Source of the DNA: Catellatospora coxensis
GTDB lineage: Bacteria > Actinomycetota > Actinomycetes > Mycobacteriales > Micromonosporaceae
DNA: 64,000 nucleotides
Assembly: GCF_016862635.1 (NCBI RefSeq)
Contig: NZ_BONI01000006.1
Coordinates: 62,001-126,000 of the forward strand
Direction of reading: 5' to 3'
In this document: positions 53,676 to 62,746 of the stretch, one piece after another
How the letters are laid out: the number at the start of each line of letters is the position of its first letter
Position numbering within the stretch: the stretch's first letter is position 1
Translations under genes and position numbers: made by a program
Notes under the pieces: model-generated
What the model saw: only the letters and a program-made list of their open reading frames with translations
What the model was told of the DNA's origin: nothing
Databases searched by the model: none

Positions 53676-54641
53676 CTACTCCACCGCCCGCGCCAGCGTC
53701 ACCGCGAAGCGGCCCTGCGGGTCGGTCCACCAGCGCGCCGCCTTGAACCCGGCCCGGGACAGCTCCGCCTCCACCCGCACCCGGTCGAACTTCGCCGACA
53801 CCTCGGTCCGCAGCTCCTCCCCGGCCTTGAAGTCCACGTCCAGGTCGAGCGAGGGCACCTCCACCCGCATGTCCCGGGTCGCCCGCAGCCGCATCTCGAT
53901 CCAGTTGTGCTTCGGGTCCCACAGCGCCACGTGCTCGAACGCGGTCAGGTCGAAGTCCGCACCGAGGTTGCGGTTGAGCACCCGCAGCACGTTCAGGTTG
54001 AACTCCGCGGTCACCCCCGCCGCGTCGTCGTACGCCGCGACCAGCGTCTGCGGGTCCTTGACCAGGTCCGTGCCGAGCAGCAGCCACTCGCCCTCGTGCA
54101 GCACGTCGCGCAGCTCCTCCAGGAACGCGGCCCGTTCCAGCGGCGGCAGGTTGCCGATGGTGCCGCCCAGGAACACCACCATCCGCCGGCCGCCCTCGGG
54201 AATGCGGTGCAGGTCGTGGCTGAAGTCGCCGACGATGCCGTGCACCTCCAGGTCGGGGTAGTCACCGTCGATCGACTTGGCGGCCGAGCGCAGCGCCGTC
54301 TCCGACACGTCCAGCGGCACGAACTGGGCCAGCGTGCCCGTGTCGTGCAGCGCGTCGAGCAGCAGCCGGGTCTTGTCCGACGACCCGGAACCCAGCTCCA
54401 CCAGCGTCTTCACGCCGGTCTCCTGGGCGATGTCGGCCGCATGCTCGGCCAGCACGGCGCGCTCGGCCCGGGTCGGGTAGTACTCGGGCAGCCTGGTGAT
54501 GCGTTCGAACAGGTCGCTGCCGTACGCGTCGTAGAAGTACTTCGGCGGCAGCCACTTCGGCGACGAGGTCAGGCCCTCGCGGGCGTCCTCGCGCAGCTGC
54601 TCGCTCAGGTCGTCGGGTGTGAGGTACACGTCGAGCTTCAT
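53676..54641 (-). CDS. egtD: EgtD, histidine N-alpha-methyltransferase
   Basis: This 321-residue SAM-dependent enzyme trimethylates histidine to hercynine, the first committed step of ergothioneine synthesis. It shows YDAYGSDLFERITRLPEYYPTRAE, the SAM motif ELGSGSSDKTRLLLDAL, and the typical FLGGTIGNL and NLNVLRVLNRNLGADFD segments. ATG at 54641 follows GGAGGAAAT and overlaps the egtC stop (ATGA). It is the last gene of an egtABCD operon. Confidence 0.96.
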   Translation of the reverse strand: MKLDVYLTPDDLSEQLREDAREGLTSSPKWLPPKYFYDAYGSDLFERITRLPEYYPTRAERAVLAEHAADIAQETGVKTLVELGSGSSDKTRLLLDALHDTGTLAQFVPLDVSETALRSAAKSIDGDYPDLEVHGIVGDFSHDLHRIPEGGRRMVVFLGGTIGNLPPLERAAFLEELRDVLHEGEWLLLGTDLVKDPQTLVAAYDDAAGVTAEFNLNVLRVLNRNLGADFDLTAFEHVALWDPKHNWIEMRLRATRDMRVEVPSLDLDVDFKAGEELRTEVSAKFDRVRVEAELSRAGFKAARWWTDPQGRFAVTLARAVE

Positions 54642-55372
54642 ATTTCCTCCACGGTGTACGAGGCCGGGTGCGCCACCACCAGTCGGCGGTCGGGCACCTG
54701 CACCCAGCCGGGGTCGTCGTCGAAGGGCTCGGAGGCGACCACCACGCGCCCGGGCGAGTGGTGGACCGCCAGCGCGTGCCCGAAGGTCGTCGCGTACGCC
54801 TTGTCGCCATCGGTGAGCAGCAGGTTCAGCCGGGAGCCGTGCGCGGCGGCGCTCACCTCCGCCACCGTCGCGCGCAGCGCGTCGGCCGGGCCGTACCCGG
54901 CGCGCAGCCGGTTGCGGACCAGCACCCACACGAACGCGGCGTCCGTGGGCGCGTCCATCGTCATCAGATCCGTCACCGGCAGCCGCTCGGCGAGCTTCGC
55001 CACCGTGTCCGGCCAGCCCGCGACGAAACCGTTGTGGCTGAAGAACCAGCCGTCGCCGCTGAACGGGGCGCAGGCATCGTCGGTGACCGTCAGGCCCGGC
55101 GTCGCCGAGCGCACCGCCGCCAGCAGCGAGCCCGTGACGGTGACCCGGGCGATCGCGGCGAAGTTACGGTCCGTCCAGATCGGCACCGCCCGCCGGTAGC
55201 GCACCGGTCCGGCGGTGGTGAACCAGCCCGCCCCGAAACCGTCCACGTTGATCGTCCCGCCGCCGCGCATGTCGCGGGGCGCCCAGGACTGGTGCTGCAG
55301 CCCGTACGGCGGCTCCACCAGCAGGGCCGCCAGCGGCACCGGCGGACCGAGATAGACCAGGTGGCGGCACAT
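54638..55372 (-). CDS. egtC: EgtC, gamma-glutamyl hercynylcysteine sulfoxide amidohydrolase
   Basis: This 244-residue class II glutamine-amidotransferase-fold enzyme removes glutamate from the intermediate. The catalytic Cys2 is exposed after Met removal (MCRHLVYLG), and INVDGFGAGWF and FSHNGFVAGWP match the family. The start overlaps the egtB stop (TGATG). Confidence 0.94.
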   Translation of the reverse strand: MCRHLVYLGPPVPLAALLVEPPYGLQHQSWAPRDMRGGGTINVDGFGAGWFTTAGPVRYRRAVPIWTDRNFAAIARVTVTGSLLAAVRSATPGLTVTDDACAPFSGDGWFFSHNGFVAGWPDTVAKLAERLPVTDLMTMDAPTDAAFVWVLVRNRLRAGYGPADALRATVAEVSAAAHGSRLNLLLTDGDKAYATTFGHALAVHHSPGRVVVASEPFDDDPGWVQVPDRRLVVAHPASYTVEEI

Positions 55373-56673
55373 CAGCCGGCCGCCTCCCCCGGGCGCGGGT
55401 CGCGGGCGCAGCGGAAGCCGCTGAAGATCTGCCGCCGGATCGGGTAGTCCCAGTTGCGGAACGTGCCCCGGCAGGCCGCCGCGTCGGTGCCGAACGAGCC
55501 GCCGCGCAGCACCCGGTGGTCGTCGCCGAAGAACACCTCGGAGTACTCCCGGTACGGGAACGCCCGGAACCCCGGGTAGCCGCCGAACGGCGAGCCGGTC
55601 CACTCCCACACGTCGCCGATGAGCTGGTGCACGCCTGCGGGCGAGGCCCCGGCCGGGTACGCGCCGACCGGAGCCGGGGAGAGGTGCCGCTGGCCGAGGT
55701 TGGCGTGCTCGGGCGTCGGATCCTCGTCGCCCCACGGGAAACGCCGCGAGCGCCCGGTCGCCGGGTCGAAGCGGGCCGCCTTCTCCCACTCCGCCTCGGT
55801 GGGCAGCCGCCGTCCGGCCCAGGCCGCGTACGCGCTCGCCTCGTACCAGTTCACGTGCACGACCGGCTCGTCGCCGACGATCGGCTCGCGCCGCCCGAAC
55901 CGGGTGTACGTGCCGTCGCCGTGCCAGTGCGCCGGGCCGGTCAGCCCGGCCTCCTGCCGGTGCGCCCAGCCCCGCCCGGTCCACCAGCGCGGGTCGTCGT
56001 ACCCGCCCGCGTCGACGAACGCCTGGTACTGCGCGTTGGTGACCGGCGCGCGGTCGATGAGGAACGGCGGCACGTGCACCTGATGCGCGGGCCGCTCGTT
56101 GTCCAGCGCCCACGGCTCCAGCGAGGTGCCCATCTCGAACGGGCCGCCCGGGATCAGCGCCTCGCCCGCCACGATCGCCCGCGAGCGCGGCGGCGGGACG
56201 GCGACCAGCACCGGGTCACCCGTACGCAGCTGGTGGGTGGCCAGCATCGTCTCGTCGTGCTGCTGCTCGTGCTGGATGATCATCCCGAAGGCGAAGCCCT
56301 GCTCGACCAGCGGGCGGCCTGCCAGCTCCACCGAGTCGAGCAGGTCCAGCACCTTCTCGCGCACGGTGCGCACGTACGCCCGCGCCTCGGCGGGTCCCAG
56401 CAGCGGCAGCTGCGGGCGCTCACCGCGCGGGTGCTTGAACGCGTCGTAGAGCTGGTCGATGTCGGCGCGGACCGGCTCGCGGCCGCCGACGTCGCGCACC
56501 AGCCACAGCTCCTCCTGGTTGCCGATGTGCGCCAGGTCCCAGACCAGCGGCGACATCAGCCGGGAGTGCTGGCGCACCAGGTCGTCGTCGTCCACCGCGT
56601 CGGTCAGCCCGACACTGCGCTGCCGGGTCCGGGTCAGTTCGGCCGCGGCGCGCTCCCGCAGTCCCGTGCTCAT
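55372..56673 (-). CDS. egtB: EgtB, hercynine oxygenase
   Basis: This 433-residue iron enzyme joins gamma-glutamylcysteine (or cysteine) to hercynine with oxygen. An N-terminal DinB-like domain supplies the iron ligands His49 (DLAHIGN) and His135/His139 (IIQHEQQHDET). A C-terminal FGE-sulfatase domain holds WYEASAYAAWAGRRLPTEAEWE and RVLRGGSFGT. ATG at 56673 has a GGAGGA site and overlaps the egtA stop (ATGA). Confidence 0.96.
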   Translation of the reverse strand: MSTGLRERAAAELTRTRQRSVGLTDAVDDDDLVRQHSRLMSPLVWDLAHIGNQEELWLVRDVGGREPVRADIDQLYDAFKHPRGERPQLPLLGPAEARAYVRTVREKVLDLLDSVELAGRPLVEQGFAFGMIIQHEQQHDETMLATHQLRTGDPVLVAVPPPRSRAIVAGEALIPGGPFEMGTSLEPWALDNERPAHQVHVPPFLIDRAPVTNAQYQAFVDAGGYDDPRWWTGRGWAHRQEAGLTGPAHWHGDGTYTRFGRREPIVGDEPVVHVNWYEASAYAAWAGRRLPTEAEWEKAARFDPATGRSRRFPWGDEDPTPEHANLGQRHLSPAPVGAYPAGASPAGVHQLIGDVWEWTGSPFGGYPGFRAFPYREYSEVFFGDDHRVLRGGSFGTDAAACRGTFRNWDYPIRRQIFSGFRCARDPRPGEAAG

Positions 56674-57899
56674 CTCAGTCCTCCTTCGCGCAGTCGCCGC
56701 TCCACCACCGCCGTCACCGCCTCGACGGTCGCGGCCGGCAGGTCGGTGTGCTCCAGTGCGGCGCAGGCCAGGTCCAGCAGGCGCGGGGCGGCCGCGGCGA
56801 TCGCCGGATCGGCCAGCCCGTGCCGGGCCGCCTGCACCCAGCGCCCCGCCGCGGGCGCGGCCAGCGCCGCCGCCGCGTCGACGGTCTCCTCCCGGGCGAA
56901 CAGCGCGACCAGCACCGCGACCGGGGCCACCCAGTCCAGGCCGGACTGCATGTCCAGGTAGCGCACCTCGAAGTAGCCGCGCGCCCGCACCGGCGGGAAC
57001 ATCGTGCTCACGTGGTAGTCGAGGTCCGCATAGGTCGGTGCGGGCGTCATCGCGCCGCCGATCCAGTCCGCGAACGTGATCCCGGGCGGCACGTCCCACG
57101 AGCCGTCGTCGCGGCGTACGCACAGCACGGGGGTGTCCAGCACCCGCCGCGCCCAGCCGGCCACCGGATCGGCGTCGTCGGCGGGCGGCCCGTTGCGCAT
57201 CGGGTCGGCGGCCAGGCAGGCCCGCATCCGGGCCGACGCCCAGCCGGTGTCCGTGCCCGCCGAACGTGCCGAGTTGGCGAACGCGGCGACCAGGGCCGGG
57301 CCGACCGCGTGCAGCGCCCGCCAGCGCGGCGCGACCCGGTCGGGCAGGCCCGCGTCGAGGCACACCTGCACGCTGGCCGTGCCGCACATCCACAACCTGC
57401 CGTACGGGCCGAAGCGGTCGAAGACGCGCTCCATGGTCGCGTACCGCGGCGTGTCGAGGATGCGGCCCGGCGGGCGGTGGGCGTCGCAGCCCTGCCCGTC
57501 CAGTGCCAGGCCCGCGCGGTCGAGGAGGCCGGTCAGCTGCTGAAGATCCGCCATGGTGGCGTCGAGCAGCCCGGCGAGGGAGTCGCTGGTATCGGTGGAG
57601 ATCTCCACCTGCCCGCCCGGTTCGAGGGTGACCCGGCCGCCGTACGGCAGCGGGGTCTGCGGGCTGTCCGGCACCAGACTGCGCGGGGCGTGCTCGCCCA
57701 GCGCCGAGCCGAGAACCCCCGGATCGACCGGCCGCGCCGGATCGTCCAGGTGGTGCGTGGTCCACTCCAGCTCGATGCCCACCCGCCCCGGCGGCCCCGT
57801 CTTGAAGCACACCTTGGCGACATACCCCTCGGCCTCGGCCCGATCGGCGATCCGCACCCCCGCGTCCCGCACCATCTCCCGCTGCACCACCGCACTCAC
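56670..57899 (-). CDS. egtA: EgtA, glutamate-cysteine ligase
   Basis: This protein of about 409 residues is a GCS2-family ligase that makes gamma-glutamylcysteine for EgtB. It shows GIELEWTTHHLDDPARP, LEPGGQVEISTDTSDS, and MERVFDRFGPYGRLWMCGTASVQVCLDAG. GTG at 57899 is used; upstream extension is low-complexity and unlikely. It is first in the operon egtA-B-C-D. Confidence 0.93.
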   Translation of the reverse strand: MSAVVQREMVRDAGVRIADRAEAEGYVAKVCFKTGPPGRVGIELEWTTHHLDDPARPVDPGVLGSALGEHAPRSLVPDSPQTPLPYGGRVTLEPGGQVEISTDTSDSLAGLLDATMADLQQLTGLLDRAGLALDGQGCDAHRPPGRILDTPRYATMERVFDRFGPYGRLWMCGTASVQVCLDAGLPDRVAPRWRALHAVGPALVAAFANSARSAGTDTGWASARMRACLAADPMRNGPPADDADPVAGWARRVLDTPVLCVRRDDGSWDVPPGITFADWIGGAMTPAPTYADLDYHVSTMFPPVRARGYFEVRYLDMQSGLDWVAPVAVLVALFAREETVDAAAALAAPAAGRWVQAARHGLADPAIAAAAPRLLDLACAALEHTDLPAATVEAVTAVVERRLREGGLR

Positions 57900-57976
57900 C
57901 CCCGTCCATCCACCACCGGCACGTGAGACCGCCCAACCTACTCCCCCAACCCCACCCCCCACCCCGTTCTTTCACG

Positions 57977-58035
57977 TTGATCATGAACCTGTGGCACGGC
58001 TCGACGGCGTGTCGCGGGCCTAACTTCATGATCGA
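57977..58035. repeat. Palindromic element family I, copy 2 (inverted, degenerate)
   Basis: The outer arms TTGATCATGAA and TTCATGATCGA pair, and the loop contains ACGGCTCGACGGCGTGTCG, the reverse complement of the loop in the other two copies. Pairing is poorer inside. It lies in the divergent gap upstream of egtA. Confidence 0.85.
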
Positions 58036-58118
58036 TGACCAGGCGGATGGGGCGGGGCTGACAGTGGGATTCCCCGATCGGGCGATCTCGAACCATCCGG
58101 CGGGCGGACAATGGCCAC

Positions 58119-58307
58119 ATGCAGCCCGAACCCCGCGATTCGCTGACCTTGGACGAGGTGCTCGCCGAGGAGGCCGACTTCGCCAGCGAGCATGAGCGCA
58201 CCAGCACCAGCGACGCTGTCAGCGCCGGCAAGGACCTGCACTCAGATCCCGACATACCGCGCGGCCTGGGCGGCATGGACATGAAACGCCTCCACCTCCT
58301 CGACTGA
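58119..58307 (+). CDS. Small acidic hypothetical protein
   Basis: This 62-residue polar, acidic protein contains LTLDEVLAEEADFASEHERTS and DPDIPRGLGGMDMKRLHLLD. It has no hydrophobic segment or known domain. The ATG at 58119 lacks a strong ribosome binding site, but the frame has good third-position GC and fills the gap between two copies of family I. It may be a genuine small gene. Confidence 0.45.
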   Translation: MQPEPRDSLTLDEVLAEEADFASEHERTSTSDAVSAGKDLHSDPDIPRGLGGMDMKRLHLLD

Positions 58308-58339
58308 CCCGGCCCGCGGCCTGCGGCCCGGCACACCTC

Positions 58340-58400
58340 GTTGATCATGAAGTTATGGCGGTGACACGCCGTCGAACCGTGCCATAAGTTCATGATCAAC
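58340..58400. repeat. Palindromic element family I, copy 3
   Basis: The arms GTTGATCATGAAGTTATGGC and near complement give 20 bp with one G-G mismatch. The loop GTGACACGCCGTCGAACCG matches copy 1. It lies between the small plus-strand gene and the convergent chitinase gene. Confidence 0.9.
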
Positions 58401-58467
58401 ACGCGCAAAACGCCGAGCCCCGCTCAGGCCGGGGAGGTCTGGGCGGGGCTCGGAGCGGGGTGGCGGG

Positions 58468-60771
58468 TTACGGGAGGGCGTTGAGGAAGGGTTCGTGGGA
58501 GTTGCTGAACTCCCAGTTGTAGTAGCGGTCCCAGTTGATGGACCAGGTCATCAGGCCGCGGAAGTCGGGGCTGGTGCCGCCGCGCAGGGTGTACCCGCCG
58601 CAGTTCTGGTTCTTGACCAGGCAGTTGACGGCCTGCTGGACCTGGGCGGGGGTGGTGTACCCGCCACCCGCGCTGACCGCGGCCGGCACGCCGAACGCGA
58701 TCTGGTCCTCGCGCAGCGCGGGGAACGTGACGCCCGTGTTGGCCACCGGGAAGCCCGCGGCCAGCATGTCGGTCATGGCGATGTGGAAGTCCGCCGCGCC
58801 CATGTTGTGGTACTGGTTGTCCAGCCCCATGATCGGACCCGAGTTGTAGTCCTGCACGTGCAGCACCGTGATGTCGTTGCGCAGCGCGTAGATCACCGGC
58901 AGGTACGACCCGGCCCGGTTGTCGCAGCCGCTGCACGTGCCGCCGTAGAACTGGTACCCGAGCTGCACGAAGAACGTCTCCGGGGCCATCGTCAGGATGA
59001 AGTTCGAGCCGTAGCGCGCCTTCAGCGTGCGCAGCGCCGAGATCAGGTTCACGATGACCGGGGTCGTCGGGTTCCGGATGTCGCCGTCACCGGCGTTGAG
59101 GTACAGCGAGTGGCCCTCGAAGTCGATGTCGAGGCCGTTCAGGCCGTACTTGTCGATGATCGCGCTGACCGAGCTGACGAACGTGTCCCGAGCGGCGGTC
59201 GAGGTGAGCTGGACCTGCCCGTTCGCGCCGCCGATGGAGATCAGCACCTTCTTGCCCTGGGCCTGCTTGGCCCGGATGGCGGCGATGAAGTCGGCCTCGC
59301 TCTCCACGTTCGGGCACTCGGCCACCGGGCACTGCCGGAACCGGATGTCACCCGAGGTCACCGAGGTCGGCTCGCCGAACGCCAGGTTGATGATGTCCCA
59401 CGAGGACGGCACGTCGGCCATCCGCATGTACCCGGACCCGTTGGCGAAGCTGGCGTGCAGGTAGCCGATGAGCGCATGCTTGGGCAGCCCGGTGTTGACG
59501 CAGCCGGTCGTGGTGATGCCCAGCGGACCGCTCTTGGACGACTCGCCGGCGGCGTTGGCCGCGGTGACCTGGTACGTGTGCGCCGAGCAGGTGGCCAGGC
59601 CGCTGATCGTCGCCGCAGTGCCGCTGCCGTTGATGGTGGCCACCACGGTGGCGCCCTCGTACACCCGGTAGCCGGTCGCACCGGTCGAGGCGTTCCAGGC
59701 CAGCGTCACCGAGTTGTTGCCGATGGCGGTGGTCCGCAGGTTCGTCGGGGTCGGCGGCACGGAGCAGCCCGTGGTGGTCCCGTTGACCACGCCGCTCTTG
59801 GCCGACTCGCCCGAGGCGTTGTACGCGGCCACGGTGTAGCCGTGGGTCGTGCACGCGGCCAGGCCGCTTACCGTCGCGGTGGTGCCGGTGACCGTGGCGA
59901 CCACGGCGGTGCCCTCGTACACCCGGTAGCCGGTCGCGCCGGAGGAGGCGACCCAGGACAGCGAGATCGAGGAGCCGGTGGAGCCGGTGACGACCAGGCC
60001 GCCCGGCGTCGCCGGAACGCCGGTGCAGCCCGTGGTGGTCGCGCTGACCGCGCCGCTCCTGGCCGACTCGCCGGTGGAGTTGTACGCCGCCACCGTGTAC
60101 GTGTGCGCCGAGCAGGTGGCCAGGCCGCTGATCGTCGCGCTCGTGCCGGTGACCGTGGCCCGCACGGTGCTGCCCTCGTACACGCGGTAGCCGGTCACGG
60201 TGCCGCTGGACGCGCCCCAGGACAGCGCGATGGAGCTGTTGGTGATCGTGCCGGCCGACGGATTGCCGGGCACCCCGGGCACGCCGGTGCCGCCGGGGCC
60301 GTCGAGGCTGATGTCGTCGGCGAAGTAGGTGCCCTGGCCGTACCAGCCGTGCGTGTAGACGACCACGCTGGTCTGCGACGCGCCGGTGGTGAAGTTGACG
60401 GTGAGCTGCGTGAACGCGGCCGCGCCGGGAGTCCAGGTGGACGCGCCGCCGTCGACGCCGAGGTAGACGTAGTTGCCGCGGACCCAGCCGGTCAGCGCGT
60501 ACGCCGTGTTCGGCTGCACCGCGACGGTCTGGCTGCACTTGGCGTTGTCCGAGGCCGACGCCGCGCCCTGCAGCGCCCTGGCGCCGCTGCGGACCGGCGT
60601 GCCGACCACGGAGCCGAGGCCGCCGGTGCAGCTCCACGGGGACAGCGTGCCGGTCTCGAAACCGGGGTTGGCCAGCAGGTTGGCCGCCGAGGCCGGGGTG
60701 GCGACGGCGAGGACGCCGACCGCGACCAGCAGTGACAGGGCGGCGGAGAGTGCGAGTGGTCTTCTGGTCAC
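58468..60771 (-). CDS. Secreted GH18 chitinase with CBM4_9-like and three FnIII domains
   Basis: This 767-residue exported chitinase has a signal peptide (VTRRPLALSAALSLL... cleaved after ASAA) and an N-terminal carbohydrate-binding module (about 30-155; NLLANPGFETGTLSPWSC). Three FnIII modules (about 170-425) and a GH18 barrel (about 427-767) follow. The catalytic motif is LNGLDIDFEG, with the acid Glu about residue 551. The usual first Asp of DGxDxDxE is Asn. GTG at 60771 follows GGAGGG. It acts outside the cell on chitin. The neighbouring NicO gene is 88 bases upstream on the same strand. Confidence 0.92.
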   Translation of the reverse strand: MTRRPLALSAALSLLVAVGVLAVATPASAANLLANPGFETGTLSPWSCTGGLGSVVGTPVRSGARALQGAASASDNAKCSQTVAVQPNTAYALTGWVRGNYVYLGVDGGASTWTPGAAAFTQLTVNFTTGASQTSVVVYTHGWYGQGTYFADDISLDGPGGTGVPGVPGNPSAGTITNSSIALSWGASSGTVTGYRVYEGSTVRATVTGTSATISGLATCSAHTYTVAAYNSTGESARSGAVSATTTGCTGVPATPGGLVVTGSTGSSISLSWVASSGATGYRVYEGTAVVATVTGTTATVSGLAACTTHGYTVAAYNASGESAKSGVVNGTTTGCSVPPTPTNLRTTAIGNNSVTLAWNASTGATGYRVYEGATVVATINGSGTAATISGLATCSAHTYQVTAANAAGESSKSGPLGITTTGCVNTGLPKHALIGYLHASFANGSGYMRMADVPSSWDIINLAFGEPTSVTSGDIRFRQCPVAECPNVESEADFIAAIRAKQAQGKKVLISIGGANGQVQLTSTAARDTFVSSVSAIIDKYGLNGLDIDFEGHSLYLNAGDGDIRNPTTPVIVNLISALRTLKARYGSNFILTMAPETFFVQLGYQFYGGTCSGCDNRAGSYLPVIYALRNDITVLHVQDYNSGPIMGLDNQYHNMGAADFHIAMTDMLAAGFPVANTGVTFPALREDQIAFGVPAAVSAGGGYTTPAQVQQAVNCLVKNQNCGGYTLRGGTSPDFRGLMTWSINWDRYYNWEFSNSHEPFLNALP

Positions 60772-60801
60772 GGGCCCTCCTCGAAATGGATGGCCCTGAT
60801 T

Positions 60802-60823
60802 ATTAACTCTCTTAACTGTTAAT
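60802..60823 (-). promoter_or_regulatory. AT-rich inverted repeat upstream of the chitinase
   Basis: ATTAAC and GTTAAT form an inverted repeat, with TTAACT also repeated at a 9-base spacing (60803 and 60812), about 31 bases upstream of the chitinase start. The AT-rich block stands out in this GC-rich DNA. It could be part of the promoter or an operator. The DasR consensus is not present. Confidence 0.4.
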
Positions 60824-60859
60824 GTCCATGCCAGATTGATGGGTATCCACAAACGACGG

Positions 60860-61777
60860 TCAGGCCAGCAGTGCCGTCGCCGCCACACCCACCCCGACCA
60901 GGATCACCGCGGACGAGGTGACCAGCGGCAGCAGCCGCCACGCGCGGTGCGCCATCCAGGCGCGCGGGGCCCGCTCCAGCCGGTCGCGCATCCGGGTCAG
61001 CAGCAGGCCGACGCCCAGCAGCGACAGCGCCATGCCCCCGCCGTACGCAGCCACCAGCAGCACGCCGTACCAGGCCCGCCCCAGCGCCACCGCGCCCAGC
61101 AGCACCACCACGGCCGACGGGCTCGGCATCAGCCCGCCCGCGAGTCCCATCGCGACGATCCCGCGCCCGCCCAGCCGCTCCCCGTGCCCGGCGCAGCCGG
61201 CGTGCCCGTCGTGGGCATGTCCGTGCGCGGGCGCGCCGGGGCGGTCCCGGTCGCGCCAGGCCCGGCGCAGCAGCGACAGCCCCACGGTGACGACCAGCGC
61301 GCCGCTCAGCACGGTGAGCAGCGTGTACACCCGGTGCGGGACGAAGTGCAGCCCGGCGGCCAGCACCACCCCCAGGACCAGGACCCCGGCGGTATGGGTG
61401 AGCGCGACCGTCCCCGCCACCGACACCGCCTGGCGCAGCGCCCCCCGCTCGTTCACCAGGTACGTCGCCATCAGCAGCTTGCCGTGCCCCGGGGCGAGCG
61501 CGTGGCCCGCGCCCAGGGCCAGCGCGACCAGCATCGCCAGCGCGGCGAAACCCGGGGTCAGCTCCTGCCGGCCGACCAGCCCGGTGAACTCCGCCGTCAG
61601 CCGCCCCAGCAGCAGACCGTGGTCGTGGCCGTCCTCCGCCAGTCCGGCCCCCGTGCCGGGTGTGCCGCCGGTCGCCCACCAGGCAGCCAGCCCCACGCCG
61701 GCCAGCCCGCCGACGGCCGCCAGGGCCGCCCCGACCCGCGGCCGCCGACGTGTCACCCGCGCTGGTTCTGTCGCCAC
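60860..61777 (-). CDS. NicO-family nickel/cobalt transporter
   Basis: This 305-residue membrane protein of the NicO/RcnA type, probably an exporter, has the signature GAGHALAPGHGKLLMATYL and the second conserved VAMGLAGGLMPSPSAVVVLLG. A cytosolic His-rich loop (HGHAHDGHAGCAGHGE) could bind metal. I choose GTG at 61777 with its GAGGGGGC site; an ATG at 61822 is in frame. It is divergent from an acidic LPxTG surface protein. Confidence 0.87.
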   Translation of the reverse strand: MATEPARVTRRRPRVGAALAAVGGLAGVGLAAWWATGGTPGTGAGLAEDGHDHGLLLGRLTAEFTGLVGRQELTPGFAALAMLVALALGAGHALAPGHGKLLMATYLVNERGALRQAVSVAGTVALTHTAGVLVLGVVLAAGLHFVPHRVYTLLTVLSGALVVTVGLSLLRRAWRDRDRPGAPAHGHAHDGHAGCAGHGERLGGRGIVAMGLAGGLMPSPSAVVVLLGAVALGRAWYGVLLVAAYGGGMALSLLGVGLLLTRMRDRLERAPRAWMAHRAWRLLPLVTSSAVILVGVGVAATALLA

Positions 61778-61982
61778 GTTCGCCCCCTCGTTCTGCGGGC
61801 TCAACTCAGGACATACCGGCATAGAAACGGCCGGGTATCGAGGGCGGCACGTGCCCGCTTCACGCTGTCTTGTCCCAGCTCATCCGTATCCGGGCCAGGA
61901 GAAACGCGTTGTCCATGTGGTGCCGCAGCCCGGCCAGCCCTCCTACCCGCCGCCCACCCGGACGGCCAGAGAAGGACGACCC

Positions 61983-62564
<582 letters not shown>

Positions 62565-62579
62565 GCCGCGCCTTCCACT

Positions 62580-62638
62580 GACGTTGGCCTATCTCATCGA
62601 ATCCGGCGCTCGGATTTTCGATGAGATAGGCCAACGTC
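62580..62638. repeat. Palindromic element family III, copy 2
   Basis: A perfect 22-bp outer stem (GACGTTGGCCTATCTCATCG and onward) encloses a smaller ATCCG/CGGAT hairpin. It begins 16 bases after the LPxTG stop, ahead of the arabinofuranosidase. The arms match the element at 41019-41083. Confidence 0.9.
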
Positions 62639-62746
62639 GATCAGGAGTCGAGCGGCACCACCAACCTCGGCGTCCGATGCGGGTTCGGGCGAGCGATAGT
62701 TTCGCGGCTGTGGACGGCGCACGCCGGGTACGCGAAGCTGGCCGTC

